NCBI RefSeq assembly: GCF_003121405.1
Contig: NZ_QBUY01000038.1
Location: 1 to 64,000 of the forward strand
Length of the DNA: 64,000 bases
Source of the DNA: Paraburkholderia sp. C35
Lineage (GTDB): Bacteria > Pseudomonadota > Gammaproteobacteria > Burkholderiales > Burkholderiaceae
Direction: 5' to 3'
Shown: positions 26,264 to 34,848 of the stretch, piece after piece
Numbering within the stretch: position 1 is the stretch's first letter
Layout of the letters: every line of letters begins with the position of its first letter
Position numbers and translations under genes: made by a program
Notes under the pieces: generated by a model
Told to the model about the DNA's origin: nothing
The model's database searches: none
What the model saw: only the letters and a program-made list of their open reading frames with translations

Positions 26264-28384
26264 TTATTGCCCGCCGAGCGCAGGATCGCTCATGCTCGGC
26301 TTGCCCGTCTCGACGTGGCCGGCCACACGGCGCACGAATGCCGTGTCGGTATCGACGGTGATCGTCAGGTCATACCAGCCATACACCTGACGCAGATCGA
26401 GATACACGGTGTCGCTATCGCCGCCGCGCACGGTGTGTGTGAGCGTTTTGCCCGAATCGTACGCATTGACGACCTTGAACTGGCAACGCGTGTTGCCATC
26501 GTTCTTCAGGCGCAATTGCAGATTGCCGTTCGCCACGTCATAGCCTTCCGCGACTTCCGGCTGCGCGGATTTGTGGCTGTTCCACGCCTGCTGCGCGATC
26601 AGCTTGCCGGCAAAGCGGCGCAGGAAGCCGTTCGGCCCGTGCACCGTGAAGTCGTACGAACCATCGGCTTTCACGGCCAGTTGATCGACGAGGCGCTTGC
26701 CCGCTGCGACCGTGTAGGTGCGCGGCGCGTCGGCGCTCAGCGCGTCGAATACGAGGAAGTGCGCGCCGGCGTCGCCCGTGTTGACGAAGCGCATCGAGAG
26801 CTTGCCGTTGCTGTTGTGATCGTCGATACGCACGAACAGTTCGTACGGCACGGCACGCGCAGGGCGCACGCCCGGCTCCTGCTTCGGCACGGCGCCAATA
26901 ACAGGCGGCAGCGGCACGTAGTCGGGGTGGCGGTCGCTGTCCTGCGGCTTGTAGGCAGCGGTTGACGGCAGCGTCGGGAACGCATCGTTCGGGTTCTTGA
27001 AGTTGAACGCCGAGGTCAGGTCGCCGCACACGGCGCGACGCCACGGTGTGATGTGCGACTCCGACAGCTTGTTGCCCTGGCCGAACCGCGCCTGAATAAA
27101 TCGAATCACCGACGTGTGATCGAACACCTCCGAGCACACATAGCCGCCTTTCGACCACGGCGACACGACCAGCATCGGCACGCGCGGTCCGAGACCGTAC
27201 GGACCGGGCGCGTATTTGCCGTTGTTACCGCCGGGATAGATTTCGTTGGTCGTCGCGACCGTCGACAGACCATTCGCATTCGATGACGGCGCGAACGGCG
27301 GCGACACGTGATCGAAGAAGCCGTCGTTCTCGTCGTAGTTGATGAGCAGCACGGTCTTGCTCCACAGGTCCGGATTCGACGTGAGAATCTGCAAGACCTG
27401 ATCGACGTACCACGCGCCGTAGTTGGCCGGCCAGTTCGGGTGCTCCGAGTAGGCTTCCGGCGCGACGATCCACGACACCTGCGGCAACTGGTTGTTCTGC
27501 ACATCCTTGCGCAGAATGTCGAAGTACGTATCGCCCGCCGACACGTTCGTGCCCGTGCGCGCCTTGTCGTACAGCGGATTGCCCGGCTGCGCGTTGCGAT
27601 ACTGGTTGAAGTAGAGCAGCGAGTTGTCGCCGTAATTGCCGATATACGGATTGTTCGTCCAGCCCCATGAGCCGTTTGCGTCAAGGCCGGTGCCGACGTC
27701 CTGATAGATCTTCCACGAAACGCCGGCTGCTTCCAGCACTTCCGGATACGTCGACCAGCCGTAGCCCAGTTCTGAATTGTCGACCACGGGGCCGCCGCCC
27801 GAACCGTCGTTGCCGACCCAGCCCGTCCACATGTAGTAGCGGTTCGGATCGGTCGCGCCCATCAGCGAGCAGTGATAGGCGTCGCAGATCGTGAACGAAT
27901 CGGCCAGCTGATAGTGGAACGGGATGTCGTCGCGCGTCATATACGCCATCGTCGTCGTGCCCTTGTTCGGCACCCACTGATCGTTGCGGCCACCGTTCCA
28001 TGCGCCGTGCGTCGTCGGCCAGTCATGCGGCAAATCTTGCAGGAACTGCAGGCCGAGATTCGGCGCGGTCGGACGGAACGGCAGCACTTCGCCGACGCCG
28101 CCCACCAGCGGTTGATGCCAGACGGATTTGCCGTTCGGCAGGTTGATCGCGCGCGTGTCGCCGAAGCCGCGCACACCGCGCAGCGTGCCGAAGTAATGGT
28201 CGAACGAACGGTTTTCCTGCATCAGCACGACGATGTGCTCGACATCGCGGATGCTGCCCGTCTTGTTGTTCGCGGGAATGGCGAGCGCGTTGCGGATGCC
28301 GGCGGGCAACATCGTCAAGGCCGTTGCGGAGCCGGCTGCCTGGGCGGCTGCGCGCAGAAAATCACGGCGGTTCTTTGTGGTCAT
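26264..28384 (-). CDS. Phosphocholine-specific phospholipase C, Tat-exported
   Basis: A 706-residue secreted phospholipase C of the phosphoesterase family that includes PlcN/PlcH. It hydrolyses phosphatidylcholine-type lipids outside the cell. The N-terminus carries a twin-arginine signal (NRRDFLRAAAQAAGSATAL). The catalytic entrance EHIVVLMQENRSFDHYFGTL is at about residue 48. HSDGG-like motifs are absent, as expected for this family; other family blocks include MGATDPNRYYMWTG and YDENDGFFDHVSPPFAP. Two C-terminal beta-type domains (DUF756-like) follow. A small lipoprotein gene lies 77 bp upstream on the same strand. Confidence 0.92.
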   Translation of the reverse strand: MTTKNRRDFLRAAAQAAGSATALTMLPAGIRNALAIPANNKTGSIRDVEHIVVLMQENRSFDHYFGTLRGVRGFGDTRAINLPNGKSVWHQPLVGGVGEVLPFRPTAPNLGLQFLQDLPHDWPTTHGAWNGGRNDQWVPNKGTTTMAYMTRDDIPFHYQLADSFTICDAYHCSLMGATDPNRYYMWTGWVGNDGSGGGPVVDNSELGYGWSTYPEVLEAAGVSWKIYQDVGTGLDANGSWGWTNNPYIGNYGDNSLLYFNQYRNAQPGNPLYDKARTGTNVSAGDTYFDILRKDVQNNQLPQVSWIVAPEAYSEHPNWPANYGAWYVDQVLQILTSNPDLWSKTVLLINYDENDGFFDHVSPPFAPSSNANGLSTVATTNEIYPGGNNGKYAPGPYGLGPRVPMLVVSPWSKGGYVCSEVFDHTSVIRFIQARFGQGNKLSESHITPWRRAVCGDLTSAFNFKNPNDAFPTLPSTAAYKPQDSDRHPDYVPLPPVIGAVPKQEPGVRPARAVPYELFVRIDDHNSNGKLSMRFVNTGDAGAHFLVFDALSADAPRTYTVAAGKRLVDQLAVKADGSYDFTVHGPNGFLRRFAGKLIAQQAWNSHKSAQPEVAEGYDVANGNLQLRLKNDGNTRCQFKVVNAYDSGKTLTHTVRGGDSDTVYLDLRQVYGWYDLTITVDTDTAFVRRVAGHVETGKPSMSDPALGGQ

Positions 28385-28460
28385 GTTGTCTTCGATCGTG
28401 AGGGAAGAAACGGTAAGGGAGGACTTCCACGCGGGGGCATGGAGCCTGACTGGGCAGAAC

Positions 28461-28793
28461 TCAATCGACGGTGTGAATCACGGGTGGTGCGAGAACGACG
28501 GAATCGGCTGCGCTGGCGCCGTTGGGGGAGGCGGCTTGTGCCTGCGCGGCAGGGGACTGCGGAGCTTGAAGCGCGGCGCCTGTGGCTGGCGCGGATTGCG
28601 AGGGGACGGCGTTGAAAGTCGTGGCGAGAACGGGCTGTTGTGCGACTGACTGTTGATGTTGCGGGTCTTGCGATGTCTGGACGGCGGTGTCGTCGTTGCA
28701 CGCTGCAGCCGCGATCGATGCCGCCATCACGGCAAGCGCAAGGTGCAAACGCTTGCGTCGCGAGCTACATGCAGTTTCGTGCACAGCGGGCAT
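28461..28793 (-). CDS. Small Ala/Gln-rich lipoprotein upstream of phospholipase C
   Basis: A 110-residue protein with a basic N-terminus (SSRRKRLHLALAVMAAS), a hydrophobic stretch and a lipobox-like AAAC just before NDDTAVQ. The rest is low-complexity Ala/Gln/Pro. The start at 28793 is chosen because GGAGG lies six bases before it; the ATG at 28799 abuts that site. It precedes the phospholipase gene on the same strand, so cotranscription is likely. No function can be named. Confidence 0.55.
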   Translation of the reverse strand: MPAVHETACSSRRKRLHLALAVMAASIAAAACNDDTAVQTSQDPQHQQSVAQQPVLATTFNAVPSQSAPATGAALQAPQSPAAQAQAASPNGASAADSVVLAPPVIHTVD

Positions 28794-28875
28794 CGTCATC
28801 CTCCGGCGTCAGCTTGAGAGACGCGTAACGATAGCCAGCATGTGTGTAGGTATTGTGAAGCGTGAGGTGACGTAA

Positions 28876-28898
28876 GACATGCAGCTTTGCTGCATGTC
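28876..28898. repeat. Perfect 10-bp inverted repeat
   Basis: GACATGCAGC and GCTGCATGTC are separated by TTT. It lies about 80 bp upstream of the small lipoprotein gene, on the side where its promoter should be. There is no T-run on either strand, so an operator is more likely than a terminator. Confidence 0.5.
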
Positions 28899-29015
28899 AT
28901 TCATGCTTGATGGTGCATGCGCGCACAAGCAGTGCTGGAAGGCGAGTGCGCGCTACATGTGATGCAGCGCGCATTCTCTGTGACGGTTCAATGACTTGTG
29001 GCGCTTATCGGCAGG

Positions 29016-29050
29016 TTATCCACAAGGTTGATCACGGATTATGTGGACAA
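29016..29050. promoter_or_regulatory. Two DnaA-box-like sites
   Basis: TTATCCACA (29016-29024) is a perfect DnaA box on the plus strand; TGTGGACAA (29042-29050) is the reverse of TTGTCCACA, one base off. They lie in the gap after the sterol-desaturase-like gene. Two sites do not make an origin; DnaA-dependent control or titration is possible. Confidence 0.4.
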
Positions 29051-29069
29051 CTGCAGTCCAGTGCATTCG

Positions 29070-30257
29070 CTATCGGGGGCCGCGGAACGGAAACGCCTGC
29101 TGACGCACGAATCCATCCGGCATGTAGTCGCCGACCACGCCATAGGTCTCGGGAAAGCGGCGCTCTGCCTTGACGGCCGTGCCGAACAGGTAATCGATGA
29201 AGGCGAAATGTGCAGCGTAGTTCTTGTCGATCGCTTCATCTTCGGACGAGTGATGCCAGTGATGAAAATCCGGCGTGACAAACACGTAACGCAACGGACC
29301 CCATGGCAAGCTCACGTTCGCATGATTGAACACGGCCTGGAAGCCGACGATGATGATGTACGCATCGATGACTGCCTTGTCGAACCCGAGCACGAATAGC
29401 GGGCCGAGCACGACGACGCGCGTGGCGATCAGTTCGAGCACATGCTGGCGCGATCCCGCCAGCCAGTCCATCGACTTGACGCTGTGATGCACGGCATGGA
29501 AGCGCCACAGGAAAGGCACTTCATGATAGGCGCGGTGCACTCCATATTCGGCAAGGTCGGCAACCAGCATGCAGAGCAATAACTGCGGCACAAATGCAAT
29601 CTGCTGCACCGCATGTTGAAAACCTGCATTTGCCATCCATCCAAATGCGCGATGAATCATGAAGTTCACGATCAGCAGCGCAAGCCCGATGATGAAGTGG
29701 TTGAACGCGAAGTGCACCATGTCCGTTTGCCATTCGGCCCGGAACACCGGCTGCTTGCGGTGCAACGGAAAGAGCTTTTCGAGCAGCACGAAGATCGTGG
29801 TCGAGCCGAGCAGATCGAGAATGAACCAGTCGGCGCCGATATACGGCGTGTGATCCGGAAAATCGCCGACAGGCACACGCGAGCCGCCGAGTGCCACGGC
29901 GACGATCACGAAGATGAACGAGAGTGCATTGATGTGCCGGCGATTGTCGACCACGATGCTGCCGAGTGCCAGGCCGCCCGAAACGATCAACGCGCAGAAC
30001 AGGATCTGCCGCATCAGGTCGACGGAATAGACGTGGCGCAGTTCAGGTGTGGTCAGATACTGCGGGAAATGGAATGCCAGTACGCCGAACAGCGACAGGA
30101 AGCTGAGTACCAGCGCGACAACGGTCGCGATCAGTCCGTTGCCGAAGCCGAGCTGGCCGTGACTCGTGAGCAGTTTCTGGGTGGACGCGGCGGTTTTCAC
30201 AGCCGACTCGAGCGGGGATTCGTGGTGCTTGTCGTGTTGTTTCTGGTCGCGGTTCAT
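29070..30257 (-). CDS. Sterol desaturase/fatty acid hydroxylase family membrane protein
   Basis: A 395-residue multi-spanning membrane protein. The family's diiron His clusters are present: EYGVHRAYHEVPFLWRFHAV followed by HHS, and later DFHHWHHSSEDEAIDKNYA. About six hydrophobic segments precede and flank them. Members hydroxylate or desaturate lipids, for example hopanoid, sterol or carotenoid substrates; this one is unassigned. It ends in a TAG that appears natural, because the sequence after it is not protein-like. The start has only a weak Shine-Dalgarno. Confidence 0.85.
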   Translation of the reverse strand: MNRDQKQHDKHHESPLESAVKTAASTQKLLTSHGQLGFGNGLIATVVALVLSFLSLFGVLAFHFPQYLTTPELRHVYSVDLMRQILFCALIVSGGLALGSIVVDNRRHINALSFIFVIVAVALGGSRVPVGDFPDHTPYIGADWFILDLLGSTTIFVLLEKLFPLHRKQPVFRAEWQTDMVHFAFNHFIIGLALLIVNFMIHRAFGWMANAGFQHAVQQIAFVPQLLLCMLVADLAEYGVHRAYHEVPFLWRFHAVHHSVKSMDWLAGSRQHVLELIATRVVVLGPLFVLGFDKAVIDAYIIIVGFQAVFNHANVSLPWGPLRYVFVTPDFHHWHHSSEDEAIDKNYAAHFAFIDYLFGTAVKAERRFPETYGVVGDYMPDGFVRQQAFPFRGPR

Positions 30258-30465
30258 GATGTCGTCGACGTAGTGAAGCGCGCGTTGAACGTGAGCAGGC
30301 GAACACCTGCGACGCGCGAACGGTGACGCATCCTATAACGATCGGGTAGAACGCGGCGAGTCCAGAATGTAAAGAATGGTGGTGCGGCGAGCGCGCGGCG
30401 GCCGAAAAGGCTTTCGATCCGGCTCGCCGTGGCGTGACGGTGCGGTCCCGAACCGACGCGGCCGG

Positions 30466-31329
30466 TCAGGTTTGCGCGGCGTTGCTGTCGCTGTTGCGTT
30501 CGATGAAAGCGGCGATCGCATCGTTGAGTGCTTGCGGCGCATCGCGATGCGGCGAGTGACCGCAATTGTCCAGCTTCGCGAGTGCGGTTTGCGGCGCGCG
30601 TTGCGCAATCGTGTCGATCTGCGCCATCGTGCCGTAGTGATCGTCGTGTCCTTGTACTGCGAGCAACGGGCAGTGAATGCATTCGAGTTCATCGACGATG
30701 CGCCATGAGCGGAATGCGTCGCTCAGCCACACGTCGTTCCAGCCGTAGAACGCCGAATCGACGTCGTCGTGATGCCGGGCCAGCTTGCTGCGCAGATCCG
30801 TCTGCTCATAGGCTGTCTTCGCCTCGGCGATACTGGCGACGGAAATATCCTCGACGAATACATGCGGTGCAATCACAACCGCGCCTGCCAGTGCATCGGG
30901 AGAAGCGGCAGCATAGAGCAGCGTGATCGAGCCGCCATCGCTGTGGCCGATCACCCACATGCGCTTTCGTTCATCGGTGCTCACGTGCAGTGCATCGAGC
31001 AATGCAGGTAAGACATCGCGCGCCTGCACCGACATGAAGTCGACGGGGAGTTTGACGTGATGCGGACGCGGCGTCGAACGTCCGTAGCCAGGGCGCGAAT
31101 ACACGAGTCCACGCATGCCGAGCCGGTCGCACAGCGATTGGGGCCAGTCTTTCCACATCGCGACCGAGCCAAGCCCTTCATGCAGGAAGACGGCCAGTGG
31201 TGCATCGGTCAGATGCGCATTGATCCAGCGGTATTCGATATCCAGCGGGGCGCGTTGCGCAGTGGCGGGCAACGCGATCATCGCGTTTTTGTCACTCAGG
31301 CGTGCAGCAGGTTCGGCCATACCGTTCAT
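30466..31329 (-). CDS. Alpha/beta hydrolase of the benzoate (box) gene cluster
   Basis: A 287-residue alpha/beta hydrolase with FLHEGLGSVAMWKDWP (oxyanion region), the nucleophile elbow GHSDGGS, and the C-terminal catalytic His in NCGHSPHRDAP. Its ATG overlaps the stop of the benzoate-CoA ligase (ATGA at 31329-31326), so the two are translationally coupled. In box clusters hydrolases of this kind accompany the ligase and may recycle dead-end CoA esters or lactones. That role is inference. An alternative start is ATG 31320. Confidence 0.82.
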   Translation of the reverse strand: MNGMAEPAARLSDKNAMIALPATAQRAPLDIEYRWINAHLTDAPLAVFLHEGLGSVAMWKDWPQSLCDRLGMRGLVYSRPGYGRSTPRPHHVKLPVDFMSVQARDVLPALLDALHVSTDERKRMWVIGHSDGGSITLLYAAASPDALAGAVVIAPHVFVEDISVASIAEAKTAYEQTDLRSKLARHHDDVDSAFYGWNDVWLSDAFRSWRIVDELECIHCPLLAVQGHDDHYGTMAQIDTIAQRAPQTALAKLDNCGHSPHRDAPQALNDAIAAFIERNSDSNAAQT

Positions 31330-32927
31330 CAGCTCTTGAGCTGTTCTCGCAGTTTGAAGCGTTGAATCTTACCTGTTGCCGTCTTCGGCAGATCGTCGAC
31401 GAACACGATGTCGCGAGGATACTTGTGCGGCGCGAGTTTGCCTTTGACGAACGACTTGAGTTCATCTGCGAGCGCATCGCATGCATCGGCATTGTGCTTC
31501 AGCACGACGAATGCACGCGTCTTGACGAGTCCGCCATGATCGACGCCCACCACGGCGGCTTCGAGCACGGCAATATGTTGCACGAGCACCATCTCCACTT
31601 CGACGGGCGATACATACTGGCCGCTCACCTTCAGCATGTCATCGCTGCGGCCCGCGTACTGATAGCAGCCGCTCGGCAAGCGGCAGTACTTGTCGCCGCT
31701 GCGGATCCACTCGCCGAGAAACGTCGCCCGGGTTTTTTCGCGGTTGTTCCAGTACATCAGCGCTGCGCTCGGCCCCTTGATGAACAGGTCGCCGATTTCA
31801 CCGTCCGGCACAGGGTGACCCGCCTCATCGCGTAATTCCACTTCATATCCGGGCACAGGGCGGCCCGTCGTACCGTATTCGACTTCACCTGCGCGATTCG
31901 ACAGAAAAATATGCAGCATCTCGGTCGAGCCGATGCCGTCGAGAATCTCGCAGCCGAAGTGCGCAGTGAACCGTTCGCCGATCTCGCGCGGCAATGCTTC
32001 GCCCGCCGATGCGCACACGCGCATCGCCACCCGCTCGCGCGGCGGCAGGTTGGGCGAGACGAGCATGCTTGCATAGAGCGTCGGCACGCCGTAGAAGATC
32101 GTCGGCCGATGCTCGACCAGCCGCCTGAAGATGGCGTCGGGCGTCGGCCGTTCGGCCATCAGCACAGCCGTCGCGCCGACCGAAAGCGGGAAAGTCAGCG
32201 CGTTGCCGAGGCCATAGGCGAAGAACAGCTTGGCGGCGGAAAACACCACGTCGTGTTCTTTGATGCCGAGTACCGGCTTAGCGTAGAGCTCTGCAGTCCA
32301 GTACAGGTTGGCATGCGTATGCACTGTGCCTTTCGGCTTGCCGGTCGATCCCGATGAATACAGCCAGAAAGCGATGTCATCGCCGCTGCATGCATTCGGC
32401 TTCAGCAACGGGTCGGCGCCATCGATCAACTGGCTCAGCACATGCACGGGCGGCGGATCGACCTGCACTGGCTGCGACACGATCAGCAGGCAGCCATCGT
32501 GTTCCGCGTCTGTCATTGCCTGTTCGACGCTCGGCAGCAGCGCGCCCGATGCGATCACGGCACGTGCATGGCTGTGCGTGAGCATGTAGAGATAGTCGGC
32601 GGCAGTCAGCAGCGTATTGGCGACCACGGGCACGACGCCCGCATGCAATGCGCCGAGAAACGCGACGGGCAACTCGACCGTATCCAGCATCACGAGCAGG
32701 ATGCGCTCCTCGGGATGCACGCCGAGCGAGCGCAATGCACCGGCGAAGCGGCGCGCGCGGTCTTCGAGTTGCGCATACGTGATGACGCCGCTGTCATCGA
32801 CAAAGGCCGGCTTGTCGGGCCGCACGTCGTTGAGGCGAAACAGGTGCGACGCGAAGTTGAATTGAGCAGGTGGCGGCTCGACATTCGGCGCGGGCTCGCC
32901 TGCGCGCGGTTCCAGCAGGGCTTGCAT
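31329..32927 (-). CDS. bclA: Benzoate--CoA ligase
   Basis: A 532-residue ANL-superfamily adenylate-forming ligase that activates benzoate to benzoyl-CoA at the expense of ATP. The P-loop-like motif is YSSGSTGKPKGTVHTHANLY. The acyl-binding core VFSAAKLFFAYGLGN and the GIGSTEMLHIF block are characteristic of benzoate-CoA ligases. The hinge is YAGRSDDMLKVSGQYVSP, and the catalytic Lys lies in TGKIQRFKLRE. GGAGGAG precedes the ATG. It follows the DUF4863 gene on the same strand and opens the box pathway. Confidence 0.94.
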   Translation of the reverse strand: MQALLEPRAGEPAPNVEPPPAQFNFASHLFRLNDVRPDKPAFVDDSGVITYAQLEDRARRFAGALRSLGVHPEERILLVMLDTVELPVAFLGALHAGVVPVVANTLLTAADYLYMLTHSHARAVIASGALLPSVEQAMTDAEHDGCLLIVSQPVQVDPPPVHVLSQLIDGADPLLKPNACSGDDIAFWLYSSGSTGKPKGTVHTHANLYWTAELYAKPVLGIKEHDVVFSAAKLFFAYGLGNALTFPLSVGATAVLMAERPTPDAIFRRLVEHRPTIFYGVPTLYASMLVSPNLPPRERVAMRVCASAGEALPREIGERFTAHFGCEILDGIGSTEMLHIFLSNRAGEVEYGTTGRPVPGYEVELRDEAGHPVPDGEIGDLFIKGPSAALMYWNNREKTRATFLGEWIRSGDKYCRLPSGCYQYAGRSDDMLKVSGQYVSPVEVEMVLVQHIAVLEAAVVGVDHGGLVKTRAFVVLKHNADACDALADELKSFVKGKLAPHKYPRDIVFVDDLPKTATGKIQRFKLREQLKS

Positions 32928-32987
32928 GTCTCCTCCGGCAGAGTAAGACGGAGTGCGTGGGAACGATCGTGGCAGCGTGCAGGCGCG

Positions 32988-33467
32988 TCAGCTGCCGTTC
33001 GCGTCCTGAGTGAATTCGATTGCACCTTGCGGCAGCAGATACAGCACGAGTGCCTGACCTTGCGCGACAGTCGGCCGGTGCGCGCTGCCGGGGCCGTACA
33101 CGCACCAGCCGGCGGGGTGGCCGTCGAAGGTCGCGCCGTCGGAGAGCGGCATGATCAGATCGATTTCGCCGTTTGGATGCACATGATGCGGACCGGCAAT
33201 GTTCTGCATATCGACCACGTCGACGGAAAAGCCGTGCGTGTCGGGTGTGGGCTTGATGACGCGGCCATACCGGATGCCGCCGTGTTCGCGATTGCATAGC
33301 CAGCCTTCGGCGACACCTGCGCGGCACGCACCGGCAAGCTCATCGTAGGTGGCGCTGCCCGCCGGCCAGGTTGCGTTGAGCCAGCCGGCGAGCGAAGCAT
33401 CGAGTGGGCGGCCATCCAGCCGCGCTGTCACGCCTGCAATGAGCCGCTGAAAATCCTGGGGGGACAT
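32988..33467 (-). CDS. DUF4863 family protein (4-hydroxylaminobenzoate lyase-like)
   Basis: A 159-residue cupin-like protein with HHVHPNGEIDLIMP and GWCVYGPGSAHRPTV, which supply the metal-binding His/Glu set. The family includes p-hydroxylaminobenzoate lyase (PnbB). In box clusters its role is not settled; it may act on an aromatic by-product. The start at 33467 is supported by CAGGAGG seven bases upstream. It is the first gene of the leftward ligase operon. About 90 bp upstream lies a TGCA-N7-TGCA element. Confidence 0.78.
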   Translation of the reverse strand: MSPQDFQRLIAGVTARLDGRPLDASLAGWLNATWPAGSATYDELAGACRAGVAEGWLCNREHGGIRYGRVIKPTPDTHGFSVDVVDMQNIAGPHHVHPNGEIDLIMPLSDGATFDGHPAGWCVYGPGSAHRPTVAQGQALVLYLLPQGAIEFTQDANGS

Positions 33468-33557
33468 GCTTGCCTCCTGTCGACCCGAACCGGCTGGCTG
33501 GACAGACGACCCAGAGCGCATGCGCCTGCGATCTGCCGCGGCCCTGCTCGTGCCTCA

Positions 33558-33572
33558 TGCAAGATGATTGCA
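33558..33572. promoter_or_regulatory. Candidate BoxR operator upstream of the ligase operon
   Basis: TGCA at 33558-33561 and 33569-33572, 11 bp apart start to start. BoxR/BzdR-family repressors are described as binding TGCA repeats, and the same arrangement recurs downstream of boxR. Confidence 0.5.
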
Positions 33573-33702
33573 GCCTGCCTGTACACACGACACGCACCTT
33601 AGTTCATGTGCTGCGCAGCCTGCCGTCTCCGTTTTTTCCTATGCCATCTGGCGGAGGGCCAACGGCGTTGTTATTGCGTCGATATGCGGCGAAAATTAAC
33701 CG

Positions 33703-33731
33703 TTCACCTTGAGCATGTCAAGCACTATAGT
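33703..33731 (+). promoter_or_regulatory. boxR promoter with internal palindrome
   Basis: TTCACC (33703-33708), 17-bp spacer, TATAGT (33726-33731). The spacer contains the inverted repeat CTTGA-GCATG-TCAAG (33708-33722), placed where a repressor would block RNA polymerase. Confidence 0.55.
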
Positions 33732-33761
33732 ACATATACCTAGTCGATGAGGCTTTGCGAC

Positions 33762-34724
33762 ATGAATCAAACTTACTCTGCCGCTGCGACTGATGCGTCA
33801 ACTACGCCGGGCACCGACGATGAGGCGCCGAAAGCCGAGCGCGAAGAGCGCGATCCCTTCCTGACCGCGATGGGCGAGCGTGTGCGCCTGCTGCGCGCGC
33901 GGCGCGGCATGACGCGCAAGACGCTGGCATCGGAAACGGGGCTGTCCGAGCGACACCTCGCGAATCTCGAATCCGGCGTAGGCAATGCATCGGTGCTGGT
34001 GCTGCGGCAAATCGCGGCGACGCTGAACTGCCCGCTGGCCGAAGTGATCGGCGACGAAACCACCTCGTCGGCAGAATGGCTGCTGATCCGCGAACTGCTC
34101 CACGGCCGCGATCAGGCAGCATTGCAGCGGGCCCGCGTCGCGCTCGCGGAAATGTTCGCGCAGGCGCCGCGCGACCCCCACCGCAAGGACCGCATCGCAC
34201 TGATCGGGTTGCGCGGCGCGGGTAAATCGACGCTTGGCCGCATGCTCGCGCAGGAGCGCAAGGTGCCCTTCATCGAAATCACGAAGGTGATCCAGCAGAT
34301 GGCGGGCTGTCCGCCGGCGGAAATCCATTCGCTGTATGGTGCGAGCGCTTATCGACGTTACGAGCAGCGCGCGCTTGAAGCCGTGATTGGCGAGCACGAG
34401 CGTGCCGTGATCGCGTCGCCGGGCGGGCTGGTGTCGGAGCCCGCTACCTTCAACGCATTGCTGGCGCACTGTTTCACGGTCTGGCTGCAGGCCACGCCGG
34501 AAGAGCACATGCGTCGTGTGGTCGCGCAGGGCGATCTGCGGCCGATGTCCGGCAACAAGGAGGCGATGGAAGATCTCAAGCGCATCCTCGCGGGCCGCGG
34601 CGAACTGTACGGCCGCGCCGACATGACCTTCGACACGAGCGAACGCACGCTGGCCGACGCCTATCTGCAACTGCGCGACCGCCTCGCCGCACGCCTAGCA
34701 GCTGAACTAGGCGACGAAACGTAA
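33762..34724 (+). CDS. boxR: BoxR-type benzoyl-CoA-responsive regulator (HTH + shikimate kinase-like domain)
   Basis: A 320-residue regulator. An Xre-type helix-turn-helix lies at about residues 38-95 (GERVRLLRARRGMTRKTLAS, then GLSERHLANLESG). A shikimate-kinase-like domain starts near 148 with the P-loop IGLRGAGKSTLGR. This exact fusion defines BoxR/BzdR, where the kinase-like domain senses benzoyl-CoA and relieves repression. The start at 33762 has GAGG nine bases upstream; ATG 33747 is the alternative. It sits between the two halves of the box cluster. Confidence 0.92.
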   Translation: MNQTYSAAATDASTTPGTDDEAPKAEREERDPFLTAMGERVRLLRARRGMTRKTLASETGLSERHLANLESGVGNASVLVLRQIAATLNCPLAEVIGDETTSSAEWLLIRELLHGRDQAALQRARVALAEMFAQAPRDPHRKDRIALIGLRGAGKSTLGRMLAQERKVPFIEITKVIQQMAGCPPAEIHSLYGASAYRRYEQRALEAVIGEHERAVIASPGGLVSEPATFNALLAHCFTVWLQATPEEHMRRVVAQGDLRPMSGNKEAMEDLKRILAGRGELYGRADMTFDTSERTLADAYLQLRDRLAARLAAELGDET

Positions 34725-34810
34725 TGCATGTGACGTGCACGGTGACGGTAGGGGATAACCCCAAAACATGAAGTAAAGTGCTTTGCATGGTCGAAGTGGT
34801 GCACTATTAT
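34725..34810 (+). promoter_or_regulatory. boxC promoter with TGCA operators
   Basis: TGCA-N7-TGCA at 34725-34739 directly follows the boxR stop. Further TGCA elements at 34784-34787 and 34800-34803 overlap a likely -35 (TTTGCA, 34782-34787) and abut the -10 (TATTAT, 34805-34810; spacer 17). The layout fits repression of boxCBA by BoxR. Confidence 0.55.
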
Positions 34811-34848
34811 TCGTTAAAACGAACTGCATCCGCTTCAGGAGACACCCC

